Positions 8,684 through 21,143 of a stretch of DNA of 64,000 nucleotides are shown here, piece after piece. The position numbers and the translations under genes were made by a program. Every line of letters begins with the position of its first letter. The first letter of the stretch is position 1. The stretch covers positions 1 through 64,000 of the forward strand of contig NZ_MCGG01000008.1 of NCBI RefSeq assembly GCF_001746755.1, in the 5' to 3' direction. The notes below the pieces were generated by a model. It made no database searches. It saw nothing but the letters and a program-made list of their open reading frames with translations, and was not told the origin of the DNA. The stretch comes from Magnetovibrio blakemorei (GTDB taxonomy: Bacteria; Pseudomonadota; Alphaproteobacteria; Rhodospirillales; Magnetovibrionaceae).

Positions 8684-10813
8684 ATGAGCGATCTTGTGAA
8701 ACCCGGATATCTGGCTGATGCCCAGCCCAAGCCGCAGCCCAAGCCAGGCCAAGGACGGCCGTTTGAGCTGGTGTCCGATTTTGCACCCGCAGGCGACCAG
8801 CCCGAAGCCATTAAAGAGCTGGTTCAAGGCCTCCGAGACGGCGAGCAAAATCAAGTTTTGCTGGGCGTGACGGGTTCTGGCAAGACCTTCACCATCGCCC
8901 ACGCCATCGCCCAAGTGGAACGCCCAGCGCTGATTTTGGCCCCCAACAAAACCCTGGCGGCGCAGCTGTATGCGGAAATGCGCGACTTTTTCCCTCACAA
9001 TGCGGTGGAATATTTTGTTTCGTATTATGACTATTACCAGCCCGAAGCCTACGTCGCACGCACCGACACCTACATTGAAAAAGACGCCTCCATCAACGAA
9101 CAAATTGATCGCATGCGCCATTCCGCCACCCGCGCCCTGTTTGAACGCCGCGATGTCATCATCGTGGCGTCCGTGTCGTGCATTTACGGCATCGGTTCGG
9201 CGGAAACTTATGCCGACATGGTGGTGAAGCTGGAAGTGGGCCAGGAATACACCCAAGACGACGTTCTCAAATCCCTGGTGACGCTGCAATATCGGCGCAA
9301 CGACACGGCCTTTGGCCGCGGCATGTTCCGGGTGCGCGGCGACGTGGTGGAGATTTTCCCCTCTCACTATGAAGACCGCGCTTGGCGGCTGAGTTTCTTT
9401 GGCGATGAACTGGAAAGTATTTTTGAGGTCGATTCCCTGACCGGCGAAAAAAACGCCCAGTTGGACCACATCACCGTTTATCCCAACAGCCACTACGTCA
9501 CCCCGCGCCCAACCTTGTTGCAAGCCATTCCGCAAATCAAGGCGGAGATGAAGGCGCAAATCGAAACCTTTCGTGCCGAAGGCAAACTGCTGGAAGCTCA
9601 ACGCATTGAAGAGCGCACCACCTTTGATTTGGAAATGCTGGAAAGCACCGGACATTGCAGCGGCATCGAAAACTATTCACGCTATTTAACCGGCCGCGCC
9701 CCAGGTGCGCCGCCGCCCACCTTGTTTGAGTATCTGCCCGAGGACGCCTTGATGATCGCTGACGAAAGCCACGTCTCGGTACCGCAAATCGGCGGCATGT
9801 ACCGAGGCGATTACAATCGCAAATCGACCTTGGCCTCGTTCGGCTTTCGCCTGCCCAGTTGCATCGACAACCGCCCGCTGAAATTTGAAGAATGGGACGC
9901 CATGCGCCCGCAGACCATCTTCGTTTCCGCCACCCCCGGCCCGTGGGAACTGGAACGTACCGGCGGTGTGTTCACCGAACAAGTGGTGCGCCCCACCGGC
10001 CTCACCGATCCCGAATGTATTGTCCGCCCGGTTGCCTCCCAAGTGGATGATTTGCTGGGCGAATGCAAAGCCTGTGCGGCGAAGGCAGAGCGTGTTCTGG
10101 TCACGGTTTTAACCAAAAAGATGGCGGAAGAGCTGACCGAATACATGCACGAGCACGGCATTCGTGTACGCTATATGCATTCCGACATTGAAACCTTAGA
10201 ACGCATTGAAATCATCCGCGATCTACGTTTGGGCGCGTTTGACGTGCTGATCGGCATCAACCTGTTGCGCGAAGGCCTGGACATCCCCGAATGCGCGCTG
10301 GTGGCGATTTTGGATGCCGACAAAGAAGGTTTTTTGCGCTCCAAAACATCCCTGGTGCAGACCATTGGTCGGGCGGCGCGCAATTTGGACGGCCGGGTGA
10401 TTTTGTATGCCGACAAGATGACCAACAGCTTGGACTACGCCATCGGCGAGACCAACCGCCGCCGTGCCCGTCAGGAAGCCTATAATCTGGAGCACGGCAT
10501 CACCCCCGAAGGCATCAAAAAGCACATCGGCGATGCCCTGGGCTCCGTTTATGAACAAGACTACGTCACCGTCGATACCGGCGACAGTGGCGACCCGCAT
10601 CTGGTAGGCAAAAGCCTCAAACAGCACATTCTTGACCTGGACGGACGCATGAAAAAAGCCGCCGCCGATTTGGAATTTGAAGAAGCCGCCCGCTTACGCG
10701 ATGAAATCCGCCGCCTGGAAGCCCATGAGTTGGGCCTGGATGGCGCGGGCGTGTCTAAATTCGCCGCCGCCCAAGCGGGCGCAGGATCACGCAGAAAGAC
10801 CAAAAAACGCTAA
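8684..10813 (+). CDS. uvrB: Excinuclease ABC subunit B
   Basis: This 709-residue UvrB is the damage-verifying helicase-like subunit of nucleotide excision repair; it takes DNA from UvrA and recruits UvrC. Visible features are the Walker A GVTGSGKT (residues 61-68), the beta-hairpin region [11 protein letters not shown], the DEAD-type motif [10 protein letters not shown], helicase motif [11 protein letters not shown] and a C-terminal UVR coiled coil ([17 protein letters not shown]). The length is normal for the family. ATG 8684 was chosen because it starts the conserved reading frame and coincides with the predicted transcript start. A Nudix gene follows 17 bp downstream. Confidence 0.97.
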   Translation: MSDLVKPGYLADAQPKPQPKPGQGRPFELVSDFAPAGDQPEAIKELVQGLRDGEQNQVLLGVTGSGKTFTIAHAIAQVERPALILAPNKTLAAQLYAEMRDFFPHNAVEYFVSYYDYYQPEAYVARTDTYIEKDASINEQIDRMRHSATRALFERRDVIIVASVSCIYGIGSAETYADMVVKLEVGQEYTQDDVLKSLVTLQYRRNDTAFGRGMFRVRGDVVEIFPSHYEDRAWRLSFFGDELESIFEVDSLTGEKNAQLDHITVYPNSHYVTPRPTLLQAIPQIKAEMKAQIETFRAEGKLLEAQRIEERTTFDLEMLESTGHCSGIENYSRYLTGRAPGAPPPTLFEYLPEDALMIADESHVSVPQIGGMYRGDYNRKSTLASFGFRLPSCIDNRPLKFEEWDAMRPQTIFVSATPGPWELERTGGVFTEQVVRPTGLTDPECIVRPVASQVDDLLGECKACAAKAERVLVTVLTKKMAEELTEYMHEHGIRVRYMHSDIETLERIEIIRDLRLGAFDVLIGINLLREGLDIPECALVAILDADKEGFLRSKTSLVQTIGRAARNLDGRVILYADKMTNSLDYAIGETNRRRARQEAYNLEHGITPEGIKKHIGDALGSVYEQDYVTVDTGDSGDPHLVGKSLKQHILDLDGRMKKAAADLEFEEAARLRDEIRRLEAHELGLDGAGVSKFAAAQAGAGSRRKTKKR

Positions 10814-10830
10814 CGTTTCGAGGACCCGTC

Positions 10831-11319
10831 ATGTTTGGACCCAACAGCCAAATCCCGCTCCGTTCCACCGCCGTCGCCTGTGCCGTGTTGCGGCAAACGT
10901 CAAATGGGACTGAAGTGCTGGTCATGCGCCGAACCTTAAAGCCATTGGACGGCGTGTGGTCGTTGGTCACGGGTCATGTGGATGAAGGCGAAAGCGCCTG
11001 GCAGTCCGCATTCCGCGAGGTTGAGGAAGAAACCGGCCTGACGCCGTTAGCGCTTTACACCGCCAATTTCTGCGATCAGTGGTACAACCACCGGGTCAAC
11101 GTGATCGAAATTGTGCCGATGTTCGTGGCATATGTGGATGGAGAAGATAACATTAGCCTCAACGAAGAGCATTCTGAATTCAAATGGCTCAGTGTTATAG
11201 ACTCGATCAATCTGATTCCCTTCCACGGCCACAAAACCGCGTTGGAGCACATCCGTCACACGTTCATCGACAACACCCCACCTGAATGGCTCAAAGTCGA
11301 GGTTGGGATTTCGTCTTAG
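10831..11319 (+). CDS. Nudix hydrolase
   Basis: This 162-residue Nudix protein carries the full box GHVDEGESAWQSAFREVEEETGL-type pattern (G-x5-E-x7-REVEEETGL) at about residues 49-71, so it should be a Mg-dependent hydrolase of a nucleoside diphosphate-linked compound. The substrate is not evident from sequence. The ATG has GAGGA upstream, and the gene is probably co-transcribed with uvrB. Its stop codon overlaps that of the convergent SixA-like gene. Confidence 0.88.
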   Translation: MFGPNSQIPLRSTAVACAVLRQTSNGTEVLVMRRTLKPLDGVWSLVTGHVDEGESAWQSAFREVEEETGLTPLALYTANFCDQWYNHRVNVIEIVPMFVAYVDGEDNISLNEEHSEFKWLSVIDSINLIPFHGHKTALEHIRHTFIDNTPPEWLKVEVGISS

Positions 11320-11777
11320 CCCACCAATTCAGGGCGCATCATCCAATTCAATTGCCAGCCAAGTTGGGCGCGCTCCAGACACACAATGGTGCCGGGCGTA
11401 AAGCCAACGGTGACACCGTCTTCGCGCCCGGTCAAACACCGCGCGACCATTCGGCCCAGAAACGGTTGGTGCCCGACGACCATCAAATCACCGCCTGCCG
11501 CCTCTGCACCGTGCAGCAAATGATCGGTGTGGTCGTTCGGACCAATCCCATCCAAATGCACTGAGGCTTTTCCAAACCACGCGGCTTTGGCCAAGATATT
11601 GGCGGTTTCCTCGGCGCGGACTTTGCCGGAATGTGCCACTTCATCGACCAACACCCCGCCATTAAGTAAAAAAGCCGCCATTTTGGCGGCGTCTGCCAAG
11701 CCCTGTTCACTGAGCGGGCGCTCCGGACTTTGCTCTTTGGTGAGGGCTTGGGCATGTTGCACCAAATACAGCTTCAT
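11316..11777 (-). CDS. SixA-like histidine phosphatase, second of a tandem pair
   Basis: This 153-residue branch of the histidine phosphatase superfamily starts MKLYLVQHAQAL. The catalytic histidine is present but the usual RHG triad reads QHA. The second histidine is in VVGHQPFLGR. The small size and lack of an inserted cap domain match SixA, a phosphohistidine phosphatase acting on phosphorelay or PTS proteins. It begins 4 bp after the stop of the upstream paralogue, and both end in the same GWQL-x-WMM-x-P-x-LV motif. The arginine-to-glutamine change may alter the activity or substrate. Confidence 0.8.
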   Translation of the reverse strand: MKLYLVQHAQALTKEQSPERPLSEQGLADAAKMAAFLLNGGVLVDEVAHSGKVRAEETANILAKAAWFGKASVHLDGIGPNDHTDHLLHGAEAAGGDLMVVGHQPFLGRMVARCLTGREDGVTVGFTPGTIVCLERAQLGWQLNWMMRPELVG

Positions 11778-11781
11778 CGGC

Positions 11782-12270
11782 TCAATCCTCTTCTTTTTTG
11801 GCACCCCGCACCAAGCGCGGTCCCATCATCCAGCGCAATTGCCAACCATCCCCATAAGGCCCCCGTGACAAAGACATGATGGAACCGGTCTTGACCTCAA
11901 CCAGGCCACCATGAGGGTTTCCGGTCAACAAATAAGAGGCCGCTTCCCCCATAAACGGTTCATGCCCGCACACCAAGGTGTCATCGGTCCAGGTTTCCGC
12001 AACACTGGCGAAGGCTTTGACATTGCCCCAAGGTTCAATGCCATCCATTTCTTCAAGCACAATTGTGGGGGCAATCTGTGCGGAAACGATTTCGGCCGTT
12101 TCACGGGCGCGGGCCAAGGTGCTGTGCACGACTTTTGACACCGCAATGTCTTGACCACCCAAATACGCGGCAACGGCACTGACATCTTCACGTCCCCGCA
12201 CGCTGAGCCGCCGATCAGCGTCTTCAGGCCCAAATTCAGCCTTGCCATGACGCATCAGATACAACCGCAT
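11782..12270 (-). CDS. SixA-like histidine phosphatase, first of a tandem pair
   Basis: This 162-residue protein opens with MRLYLMRHGKAE (intact RHG motif) and has the second catalytic histidine in VCGHEPFMGE. SixA-type proteins remove phosphate from phosphohistidine in phosphotransfer proteins. ATG 12270 is preferred because GGGGAT precedes it and the family begins there. It forms a two-gene operon with its paralogue, apparently from a gene duplication. The promoter must lie in the 12271-12453 gap shared with the divergent bacteriohemerythrin. Confidence 0.85.
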   Translation of the reverse strand: MRLYLMRHGKAEFGPEDADRRLSVRGREDVSAVAAYLGGQDIAVSKVVHSTLARARETAEIVSAQIAPTIVLEEMDGIEPWGNVKAFASVAETWTDDTLVCGHEPFMGEAASYLLTGNPHGGLVEVKTGSIMSLSRGPYGDGWQLRWMMGPRLVRGAKKEED

Positions 12271-12379
12271 GACAATCCCCCCTCTGTCGCTTTGCCCACG
12301 CTTAAAGTCTACCCATCTATGCGCCAAAGCGCCATAAGCGCTTAAAAGATTGTCATTTTATTTTTATTAAAATGAAACA

Positions 12380-12408
12380 TTGACCTTATGGATGTAATGG
12401 TTTTAATT
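12380..12408 (+). promoter_or_regulatory. Possible promoter of the bacteriohemerythrin gene
   Basis: TTGACC (12380-12385) is followed after 17 bp by TTAATT (12403-12408) in an AT-rich divergent intergenic region. It is only a moderate match. Confidence 0.35.
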
Positions 12409-12453
12409 CGGCCCCTTATATAAGCCTTTTGGATTATACTCAGGATTGCACCC

Positions 12454-12849
12454 ATGACCTTTATTCAATGGAACGACAGCTTTAAAGTTGGTCACGCTGT
12501 CATCGATTTTGATCACATGACGCTGGTCAACATCACCAATGAACTGTTCATGTGCGTTGACCGGGGCTCATCGGAGGCGCGCATTGAGCAAACCATTTCT
12601 CACCTGATTGACTATGTCGAACGCCATTTTCAACGTGAAGAGACGTTGTTTCTAGAAACCGACTATCCCGACGTGCAAATGCACTTGGCGATGCACCAAG
12701 ACATCACCAAAACGGTGCGCGACATCGCGTTGATCTATAAAACCAAGCCCGAGGCCATCAACATTCATGAGGTTTTGGAGTTTCTCAAAAAGTGGCTGAC
12801 CAACCACATCTTGAAAGCCGACCAAGGCTATATTGACTACTTAAAATAA
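12454..12849 (+). CDS. Bacteriohemerythrin
   Basis: This 131-residue four-helix protein has all seven ligands of a non-heme di-iron oxygen-binding site: His21, His58, Glu62, His77, His81, His118 and Asp123. Bacteriohemerythrins bind oxygen reversibly and serve oxygen delivery or sensing, often in microaerophilic, motile alphaproteobacteria. It is a stand-alone single-domain form with no signal peptide, so it is cytoplasmic. It is divergent from the SixA pair and faces a convergent unknown gene. Confidence 0.93.
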   Translation: MTFIQWNDSFKVGHAVIDFDHMTLVNITNELFMCVDRGSSEARIEQTISHLIDYVERHFQREETLFLETDYPDVQMHLAMHQDITKTVRDIALIYKTKPEAINIHEVLEFLKKWLTNHILKADQGYIDYLK

Positions 12850-12904
12850 TTTTCCGTCCACATACCCAGATCCTGGCTTCAGCAGGTCCTTTTAGCGGGT
12901 ACTT

Positions 12905-13378
12905 TTAGCGGGTCCGGGCGGCATCGAAAATCACTTTACCCAAGATCGTCGCCGGAACTCCGGCCTTGCCGCCTTCTTGGGAAAGAATTTCAGTCGCCCG
13001 GTTGAAAACATCCATAATCAGGTCTGAAAGATCGATGCTGAGGCCCTTCGGCAATTTGGTGAACAGGCCATCAACACTGACCACCAGGCGCTCAATCCCG
13101 ATGCGCAGTTCATCATCGTTTTCCACCGTGCGCGACAAGTCTGCAACCTTGCGCGCCAAAACCAAGACAAACCCTTTGCTCCAGCACGTCACGCGGGCCT
13201 TTTGACCTTGCTCACTGAGCAGTTCCATATCTTGACGGGTCAAGGACTTGGTCAGTGCCTCGACATAGCCAGCCCCGCTACCGTGTTGTTCAACAGCATC
13301 ATAAAGCTTTAGAATCAATTCGCTCAGGACGTAACCACGACATTTTGTCCCCTTAGGGCACAACAAACAGTTCTTCAT
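12905..13378 (-). CDS. Unknown protein with N-terminal cysteine motif
   Basis: This 157-residue cytoplasmic protein is not recognised. The N-terminus MKNCLLCPKGTKC places cysteines at 4, 7 and 13 (C-x2-C-x5-C), which could bind zinc or an iron-sulfur group or be redox-active. The rest is predicted helical and contains one more cysteine (VTCWSKG). It ends in a region with the partial direct repeat TTTAGCGGGT (12891-12900 and 12904-12913) overlapping its stop. It is convergent to bacteriohemerythrin and upstream of the atpC terminator. Confidence 0.6.
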   Translation of the reverse strand: MKNCLLCPKGTKCRGYVLSELILKLYDAVEQHGSGAGYVEALTKSLTRQDMELLSEQGQKARVTCWSKGFVLVLARKVADLSRTVENDDELRIGIERLVVSVDGLFTKLPKGLSIDLSDLIMDVFNRATEILSQEGGKAGVPATILGKVIFDAARTR

Positions 13379-13464
13379 TTAGGCGCTCCGCTGCCCCCCA
13401 CTTCATTGTCATGTCACTGTAACCTTCGTAAGGCCATTTTTCTAGTGTGGTTTAGCACAAAGAC

Positions 13465-13500
13465 AAAAAAAACGGCCCCCCATTTGTGGAGAGCCGTTTT
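13465..13500 (-). terminator. Terminator of the atpHAGDC operon
   Basis: AAAACGGC (13469-13476) pairs with GCCGTTTT (13493-13500), with further partial pairing inside. Read on the minus strand, the stem runs into a T tract. Confidence 0.75.
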
Positions 13501-13540
13501 GCAGAGTGTGCGGCGTCAGCCCGATAACGTCCGCGATGTC

Positions 13541-13960
13541 TTAATGCGCTGCACTCGACACGCCGAGGGCTGCGAGCATGGCTTCGGCGGTTTTGATCGA
13601 CGCCTCAGCATTTGCTTTTTCTATTTCGCTGCTGGCCTTTTCCAGGTCTTGGCGTCCTGCGTCGAGACGCGTTTGCGCTGTGCCTTGGTCCAGGTCGTGA
13701 ATGTAGGTGGCCTCTTCCGCCAACAGTGTGCACCGATCCGGAGTCACTTCAACAAAACCGCCGGACACAAAAATGCTTTCCGACACTTTGCCGTTTTCGT
13801 ACATATCCACCACGCCCGGGCGCACGGTTCCGATCAACGGCGTGTGACCCGGCAACACACCGATATCACCCTCTGAACACGGTATAACGACCATGTCCAC
13901 CAATTGCGCCTTCACCAGCCGCTGCGGCGATACCAGTTCGAACTCGACCCTGTCGGCCAT
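13541..13960 (-). CDS. atpC: F1 ATP synthase epsilon subunit
   Basis: This 139-residue protein has the epsilon beta-sandwich N-terminus (FELVSPQRLVKAQLVDMVVIPCSEGDIGVLPGH) in two recognisable blocks and a C-terminal helical part (LDAGRQDLEKASSEIEKAN). It couples and regulates the F1 central stalk. It is the last gene of atpHAGDC, 27 bp after atpD. Confidence 0.95.
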   Translation of the reverse strand: MADRVEFELVSPQRLVKAQLVDMVVIPCSEGDIGVLPGHTPLIGTVRPGVVDMYENGKVSESIFVSGGFVEVTPDRCTLLAEEATYIHDLDQGTAQTRLDAGRQDLEKASSEIEKANAEASIKTAEAMLAALGVSSAAH

Positions 13961-13987
13961 GTGATTTACTCCAAACCCGAACGTGCG

Positions 13988-16346
<2,359 letters not shown>

Positions 16347-16382
16347 GAGCCGTTGTCCCGCTCCGCTCCTTGAAGTCTACGA

Positions 16383-17915
16383 TTAAGCGAAAGACTTGGT
16401 GAAGTCTGCAATAAACTTCGCCAGCTTTGCTTCGGTTTCCGCAGACAGGGCTTTTTCATCCCGAATGACGTTCAAAATATCGCCGCCTTTGGCGCGCAGC
16501 TCGCCGAGCAGAGCATGCTCGTAACGAGTAACGTCCTTGGTTGCGATTTTGTCCAAATGGCCCTTCACACCAGAATAGATGATGCAAACCTGTTCTTGAA
16601 CGGTGAGCGGGCTGTATTGCGGCTGCTTCAACAGCTCGGTCAAGCGCGCACCACGCGCCAAGAGCCGCTGCGTCGCCGGGTCAAGATCTGAAGCAAACTG
16701 GGCAAACGCTGCCATTTCGCGGTACTGAGCCAGTTCCAACTTAATCGAACCCGCAACCTGCTTCATGGCCTTAATCTGCGCCGCAGAACCCACACGAGAC
16801 ACCGACAGACCCACGTTCACAGCGGGGCGGATGCCTTTGTAGAAGAGTTCCGATTCCAAGAAGATCTGACCATCGGTGATGGAAATCACGTTCGTCGGAA
16901 TGTATGCCGAAACGTCACCCGCCTGGGTTTCGATAACGGGGAGTGCCGTCAAAGACCCGTTGCCCGCTGCATCGCCCAACTTACAGGCGCGCTCCAAAAG
17001 GCGAGAGTGAAGATAGAACACGTCGCCCGGATAGGCTTCACGACCAGGAGGACGACGAAGCAACAGCGACATCTGACGATAAGCAACAGCTTGTTTGGTC
17101 AAATCGTCATAGAAAATGACCGCGTGCTGACCGTTGTCGCGGAAGAATTCACCGATGGTGGCACCCGTGTAAGGAGCCAGGAACTGCATTGGTGCGGGGT
17201 CGGATGCGGTTGCCGCAACGACCACGGAATATTCCATCGCGCCATTGTCTTCCAAAGATTTCACCAACTGGGCAACCGTGGAGCGCTTCTGACCAATGGC
17301 GACATAAATGCAAAACAGCTTGTCGCTGTCGTTGCTGGCCGCTGCATTGGTGGGCTTTTGGTTGATGATGGTGTCGATGATGACAGCCGTTTTACCGGTT
17401 TGGCGATCACCAATGATCAATTCGCGCTGACCACGCCCGATGGGGATCAAGCTGTCGATCGCCTTCAGGCCGGTCTGCATCGGTTCGTGAACCGATTTAC
17501 GCGGGATGATGCCCGGTGCCTTGACTTCCACGCGCGAGCGCTTGGCGTCCGTGATGGGACCTTTACCGTCAATGGGATTGCCCAAGCCGTCAACGACGCG
17601 ACCCAAGAGACCTCGGCCGACGGGAACGTCAACGATGGTGCCGGTGCGCTTAACGATATCGCCTTCTTTGATACCCCGGTCATTGCCGAAGATGACAACA
17701 CCGACGTTGTCTTCTTCAAGGTTCAGGGCCATGCCCTTGATGGCGCCCGGAAACTCGACCATTTCACCGGCCTGGACGTTATCAAGGCCATAAACACGGG
17801 CGATACCGTCACCGACGGACAACACCTGGCCAACCTCGGCAACTTCTGCCTCGGTCCCAAAATTTGCGATTTGATCTTTTAAGATTGCGGAAATTTCCGC
17901 GGCACGGATATCCAT
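16383..17915 (-). CDS. atpA: F1 ATP synthase alpha subunit
   Basis: This 510-residue subunit has a Walker A GDRQTGKT and the signature [14 protein letters not shown]. It holds the non-catalytic nucleotide sites and contacts the stator. Its start codon overlaps the atpH stop by one base, implying translational coupling. Confidence 0.98.
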   Translation of the reverse strand: MDIRAAEISAILKDQIANFGTEAEVAEVGQVLSVGDGIARVYGLDNVQAGEMVEFPGAIKGMALNLEEDNVGVVIFGNDRGIKEGDIVKRTGTIVDVPVGRGLLGRVVDGLGNPIDGKGPITDAKRSRVEVKAPGIIPRKSVHEPMQTGLKAIDSLIPIGRGQRELIIGDRQTGKTAVIIDTIINQKPTNAAASNDSDKLFCIYVAIGQKRSTVAQLVKSLEDNGAMEYSVVVAATASDPAPMQFLAPYTGATIGEFFRDNGQHAVIFYDDLTKQAVAYRQMSLLLRRPPGREAYPGDVFYLHSRLLERACKLGDAAGNGSLTALPVIETQAGDVSAYIPTNVISITDGQIFLESELFYKGIRPAVNVGLSVSRVGSAAQIKAMKQVAGSIKLELAQYREMAAFAQFASDLDPATQRLLARGARLTELLKQPQYSPLTVQEQVCIIYSGVKGHLDKIATKDVTRYEHALLGELRAKGGDILNVIRDEKALSAETEAKLAKFIADFTKSFA

Positions 17916-18475
17916 TATCCAATCCCCTTCATGGAGAGGTGTAGCTGCTGCAATTGCGTTTTAAGCGACGAATCGATCATGCGTGAACCCACATTGACGA
18001 TCATCCCGCCAAGCAAGCTCTCGTCAACATCGGTCTCGACAGAGATTTTGGTCCCCACCGAAGCCTTCAAAACGTCGATCACGGCCTGAAGCTGAGCGTC
18101 TGAAAGCTTTTTGGCCGAAATGACATGTGCCGAGGATTCACCCCGGCGGCGAGAAAGTTCATTTAAGAACGCTTTGATGATGCCGTCCAGCACGGGCAAT
18201 CGACGGTTCTGGGCGACGGTACCGACAAAACGGCCCGTAAGTTCGTCCATTTCGGCCTTCGCGCACAGCGCGGTCAAGACCTTAACCTGATCGCCCCGGG
18301 ACAGGACCGGTGACGTGATCACCCGTCCCAAATCGGCACTATCGTGAATGAGAGCCCTCAATCCCTTGAGGTCTTCGGCAACCTTGTCCAGCTTGTTAGC
18401 AGACTCCGCCAGATCATAAAGAGCTGTGGCGTAGCGGCCTGCAAGGCCGGTGGTGGCAGTGGTCTCGGATGACAC
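17915..18475 (-). CDS. atpH: F1 ATP synthase delta subunit
   Basis: This 186-residue stator subunit carries [16 protein letters not shown] at the N-terminus and the C-terminal [21 protein letters not shown] motif. It joins the peripheral stalk to the top of F1. It is the first gene of the operon; the F0 genes are elsewhere, as usual in alphaproteobacteria. Confidence 0.97.
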   Translation of the reverse strand: MSSETTATTGLAGRYATALYDLAESANKLDKVAEDLKGLRALIHDSADLGRVITSPVLSRGDQVKVLTALCAKAEMDELTGRFVGTVAQNRRLPVLDGIIKAFLNELSRRRGESSAHVISAKKLSDAQLQAVIDVLKASVGTKISVETDVDESLLGGMIVNVGSRMIDSSLKTQLQQLHLSMKGIG

Positions 18476-18570
18476 TTGGGAAGATTCCCTGACCTAAAGT
18501 GTGATACGGCGTTAGGAGAGGACCTAAGGCCCCCCGCAGAACGATCTTTGTGACGGCAAAAACAAAAATG

Positions 18571-18592
18571 CTGCCACTGCGAAACGCGGCAG
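18571..18592 (-). terminator. Hairpin with T-rich tail upstream of atpH
   Basis: CTGCC (18571-18575) pairs with GGCAG (18588-18592) and an inner GCG/CGC stem. On the minus strand it is followed by CATTTTTGTTTTT. It may end the priA transcript or attenuate the atp leader. Confidence 0.45.
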
Positions 18593-18593
18593 T

Positions 18594-18622
18594 TATCTAA
18601 CACACGGGTATGGGGGTTGCAA
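18594..18622 (-). promoter_or_regulatory. Possible promoter of the atp operon
   Basis: On the minus strand TTGCAA (18622-18617) is followed after 17 bp by TAGATA (18599-18594), a moderate match. It would give a leader of about 110 nt starting at the hairpin at 18592-18571. The rest of the 18476-18850 gap is AT-rich with no gene seen. Confidence 0.35.
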
Positions 18623-18850
18623 GGCGACTCTTTCGATATTTTTTTTCGCAGAAACACAGGGGGTTGGAGGATTTGTGACACAGCGCCCTATATGCTTATT
18701 TTCACATATTAGCGATATTGCATATAAAACAGGCTTGATGTTACAAAATTGGCTGAATTCTGCGCTAAATCAGTCTCTGCAAAAGAACAACGCAGGTGCA
18801 CAATAAAAATGTTGGGTTTCGTATATTTGTCCCCCCTCATACACAGGCGC

Positions 18851-21064
18851 TTATAAAAAACTTTGCGGATCGACGTCAATTTGGATTCGCACCCCTTTTT
18901 CGCGTCGTTTTGCCACACCCAAACGCGCCAACCATTCTTGAATGATAGGTTGTGGAACAATGCCAGGCCTCAACTTCATCAACAAACGCCGACGATAACG
19001 TCCACGCAACAGCGCCAGCGGGGCGGGCGCGGGTCCCAAAACTTCGATGCCATCGTATCCAGGGGCCATGCGCGCCAAGCTCACCGCTTGCGCCTCAACA
19101 GCGGCCTCAACCTTGCCCGACACGATCAACGCCACCAAACGACCGAACGGTGGCATATACAATTCTTCACGGGCTTTGATTTCGGCGTTGATGAACTGAT
19201 CGCGCACGCCCGACTTCATCGCCTGCATCACCGGATGGTCGGGTTGGAAGGTCTGCACCAGCACCCTTCCTGGATGCTGGCCACGTCCGGCCCGTCCGGC
19301 AACTTGGTAGAGAAGCTGATAGGTCCGCTCGGCGGCGCGCAAATCCCCGCCTGCCAAACCGAGGTCTCCATCCACCACGCCCACCAGGGTCAACATGGGA
19401 AAGTGATAGCCCTTGGCGACGATTTGCGTGCCAATGATCAAATCCACATCGTGGCGTTCAATGCGCGCAACCAAATCCTGAGCGGCACGCGGTCCGGTCA
19501 AGGTATCGGAGCTGGCCAGCGCCACACGAGCGTCGGGAAAGGCATTGATGGCTTCTTCGGCGACCCGTTCGACACCGGGTCCGCAGGCGTGAAAACTGTG
19601 CTCGGCATGGCATTCGGGGCACTGCTGGGGCATCCGGTCGATGTGGCCGCAATGGTGACATTGAAGCCGCCCCCGCACCCGGTGTTCCACCAGCCACGCC
19701 GAACAATTGGGGCATTTGAGACGAAACCCGCAGGTCCTGCACAGCGTCAGCGGCGCATAGCCACGCCGGTTCAAAAACAACATCGCCTGCTCGCCCGCTT
19801 GAAAGGTCTCTGTCAATGCGTCGATCAGCGACGGCGACAGCCACCGGGTCGCGGGCAATTTTTCGCGCCGCATGTCGATCAGGTCTAGGGCGGGTAACAC
19901 CGCGCCACCGTGCCGTTGCGGTAAATGTAATAAACCATACTTGCCACTGCTGGCATTCACCGCCGTTTCCAGGGACGGTGTTGCGGACACCAGACAAATG
20001 GGAATTTCACCCAGATGGGCACGCACCACGGCCATATCGCGGGCGTTGTAAATGACGCCCTCTTCTTGCTTAAAAGCCGGGTCGTGCTCTTCATCGACAA
20101 CGATCAGGGCCAAATCTTTAAACGGTAAAAACAGCGCGGAGCGCGCCCCCACCACCACTTGGGCGCGGCCATCGGCCACGGCACGCCAGGTTTCACGGCG
20201 TTCCTTCACCCCCAATTCCGAATGCCATTGGGCCGGAGGCGCTCCGAATCGTTTTTCAAAACGCCCCAACCACTGCGAACTCAGGGCAATTTCAGGCAGC
20301 AACACCAACACCTGCTGGCCGTGTTTCAAGGCTTCGGCGACCGCTTCGAAATAAACTTCGGTCTTGCCCGACCCCGGCACCCCGTCCAGCAGCACCGCAG
20401 CAAATCCGCCGGATTTGGTTTTCGCCACCAAATCCGTCGCCGCCGCATGCTGATCACCTGACAAACTTGGCCCGTCCAGAGTCGGGTCGGGGTTTTGCCA
20501 TTGAGGTTCTTGAATCTGGCTGACTTCTTCCAGAGCTCCAGCTTTGGCCAAGCCGGTTACTACAGCAGGGGTACATGCGGCCTCTAGGGCGGCATCAGAT
20601 GCACTTAAGGGTGGGCCGTTTTTCAGCACCGCCAACACCCGTTCGCGGGCGGGCGTCAAGCGCAGGTCGGGCATCTCTGCCGCCACCCGGTAGACCTTCA
20701 CGCCTTTGGGCGATTCCAGGGCGTCCGGTACACTCATAGCCATTTTGAGGACCGCGCCCAGGCTCGACAATGTGTAATTCGCCAGCCACGCGATAAAGCG
20801 CCGCATCAACGCCGTCATGGGCAGGGCGGGCAATTTTTCGACGATGGCTTTGAGCTTTTGGTCCTCAATCTCGCCAGCCCCCGGCCCCCACACCACGCCC
20901 ACCAGCTTTCTGGGGCCAAATGACACCCGCACAAAATCACCCGCGCGCACAGTCATGTCGTCGGCCACTTTATAGTCGTACACTTGGCCCAGCGGCACCG
21001 GCAGCAACACGCCGCAGCGCATACCGGGGAGAAACTCTTCTATGGGCGAATCGTCTTTTGTCAT
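18851..21064 (-). CDS. priA: Primosomal protein N' (replication restart helicase)
   Basis: This 737-residue superfamily 2 helicase restarts collapsed replication forks. It shows Walker A GVPGSGKTEVY, the DEEH box (VVDEEHD), the cysteine-rich zinc module CRTCGFRLKCPNCSAWL...CHHCG...CPEC and the motif VAGRAGRGQHPG. The N-terminal 3'-end-binding domain is present. The length is normal. It appears to be monocistronic. Confidence 0.96.
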   Translation of the reverse strand: MTKDDSPIEEFLPGMRCGVLLPVPLGQVYDYKVADDMTVRAGDFVRVSFGPRKLVGVVWGPGAGEIEDQKLKAIVEKLPALPMTALMRRFIAWLANYTLSSLGAVLKMAMSVPDALESPKGVKVYRVAAEMPDLRLTPARERVLAVLKNGPPLSASDAALEAACTPAVVTGLAKAGALEEVSQIQEPQWQNPDPTLDGPSLSGDQHAAATDLVAKTKSGGFAAVLLDGVPGSGKTEVYFEAVAEALKHGQQVLVLLPEIALSSQWLGRFEKRFGAPPAQWHSELGVKERRETWRAVADGRAQVVVGARSALFLPFKDLALIVVDEEHDPAFKQEEGVIYNARDMAVVRAHLGEIPICLVSATPSLETAVNASSGKYGLLHLPQRHGGAVLPALDLIDMRREKLPATRWLSPSLIDALTETFQAGEQAMLFLNRRGYAPLTLCRTCGFRLKCPNCSAWLVEHRVRGRLQCHHCGHIDRMPQQCPECHAEHSFHACGPGVERVAEEAINAFPDARVALASSDTLTGPRAAQDLVARIERHDVDLIIGTQIVAKGYHFPMLTLVGVVDGDLGLAGGDLRAAERTYQLLYQVAGRAGRGQHPGRVLVQTFQPDHPVMQAMKSGVRDQFINAEIKAREELYMPPFGRLVALIVSGKVEAAVEAQAVSLARMAPGYDGIEVLGPAPAPLALLRGRYRRRLLMKLRPGIVPQPIIQEWLARLGVAKRREKGVRIQIDVDPQSFL

Positions 21065-21143
21065 GCCCCTAATGCCCCGCAGCGTAAATTCAGACCCCTA
21101 TAATCCTTGATGACAGCGGGCTGTAAAAGTCTTCGCCACCCAT

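Noticed and set aside
18709-18960. 83-codon minus-strand frame beside priA
   Set aside because: It overlaps the end of priA in another frame, lacks a ribosome site and is AT-biased.
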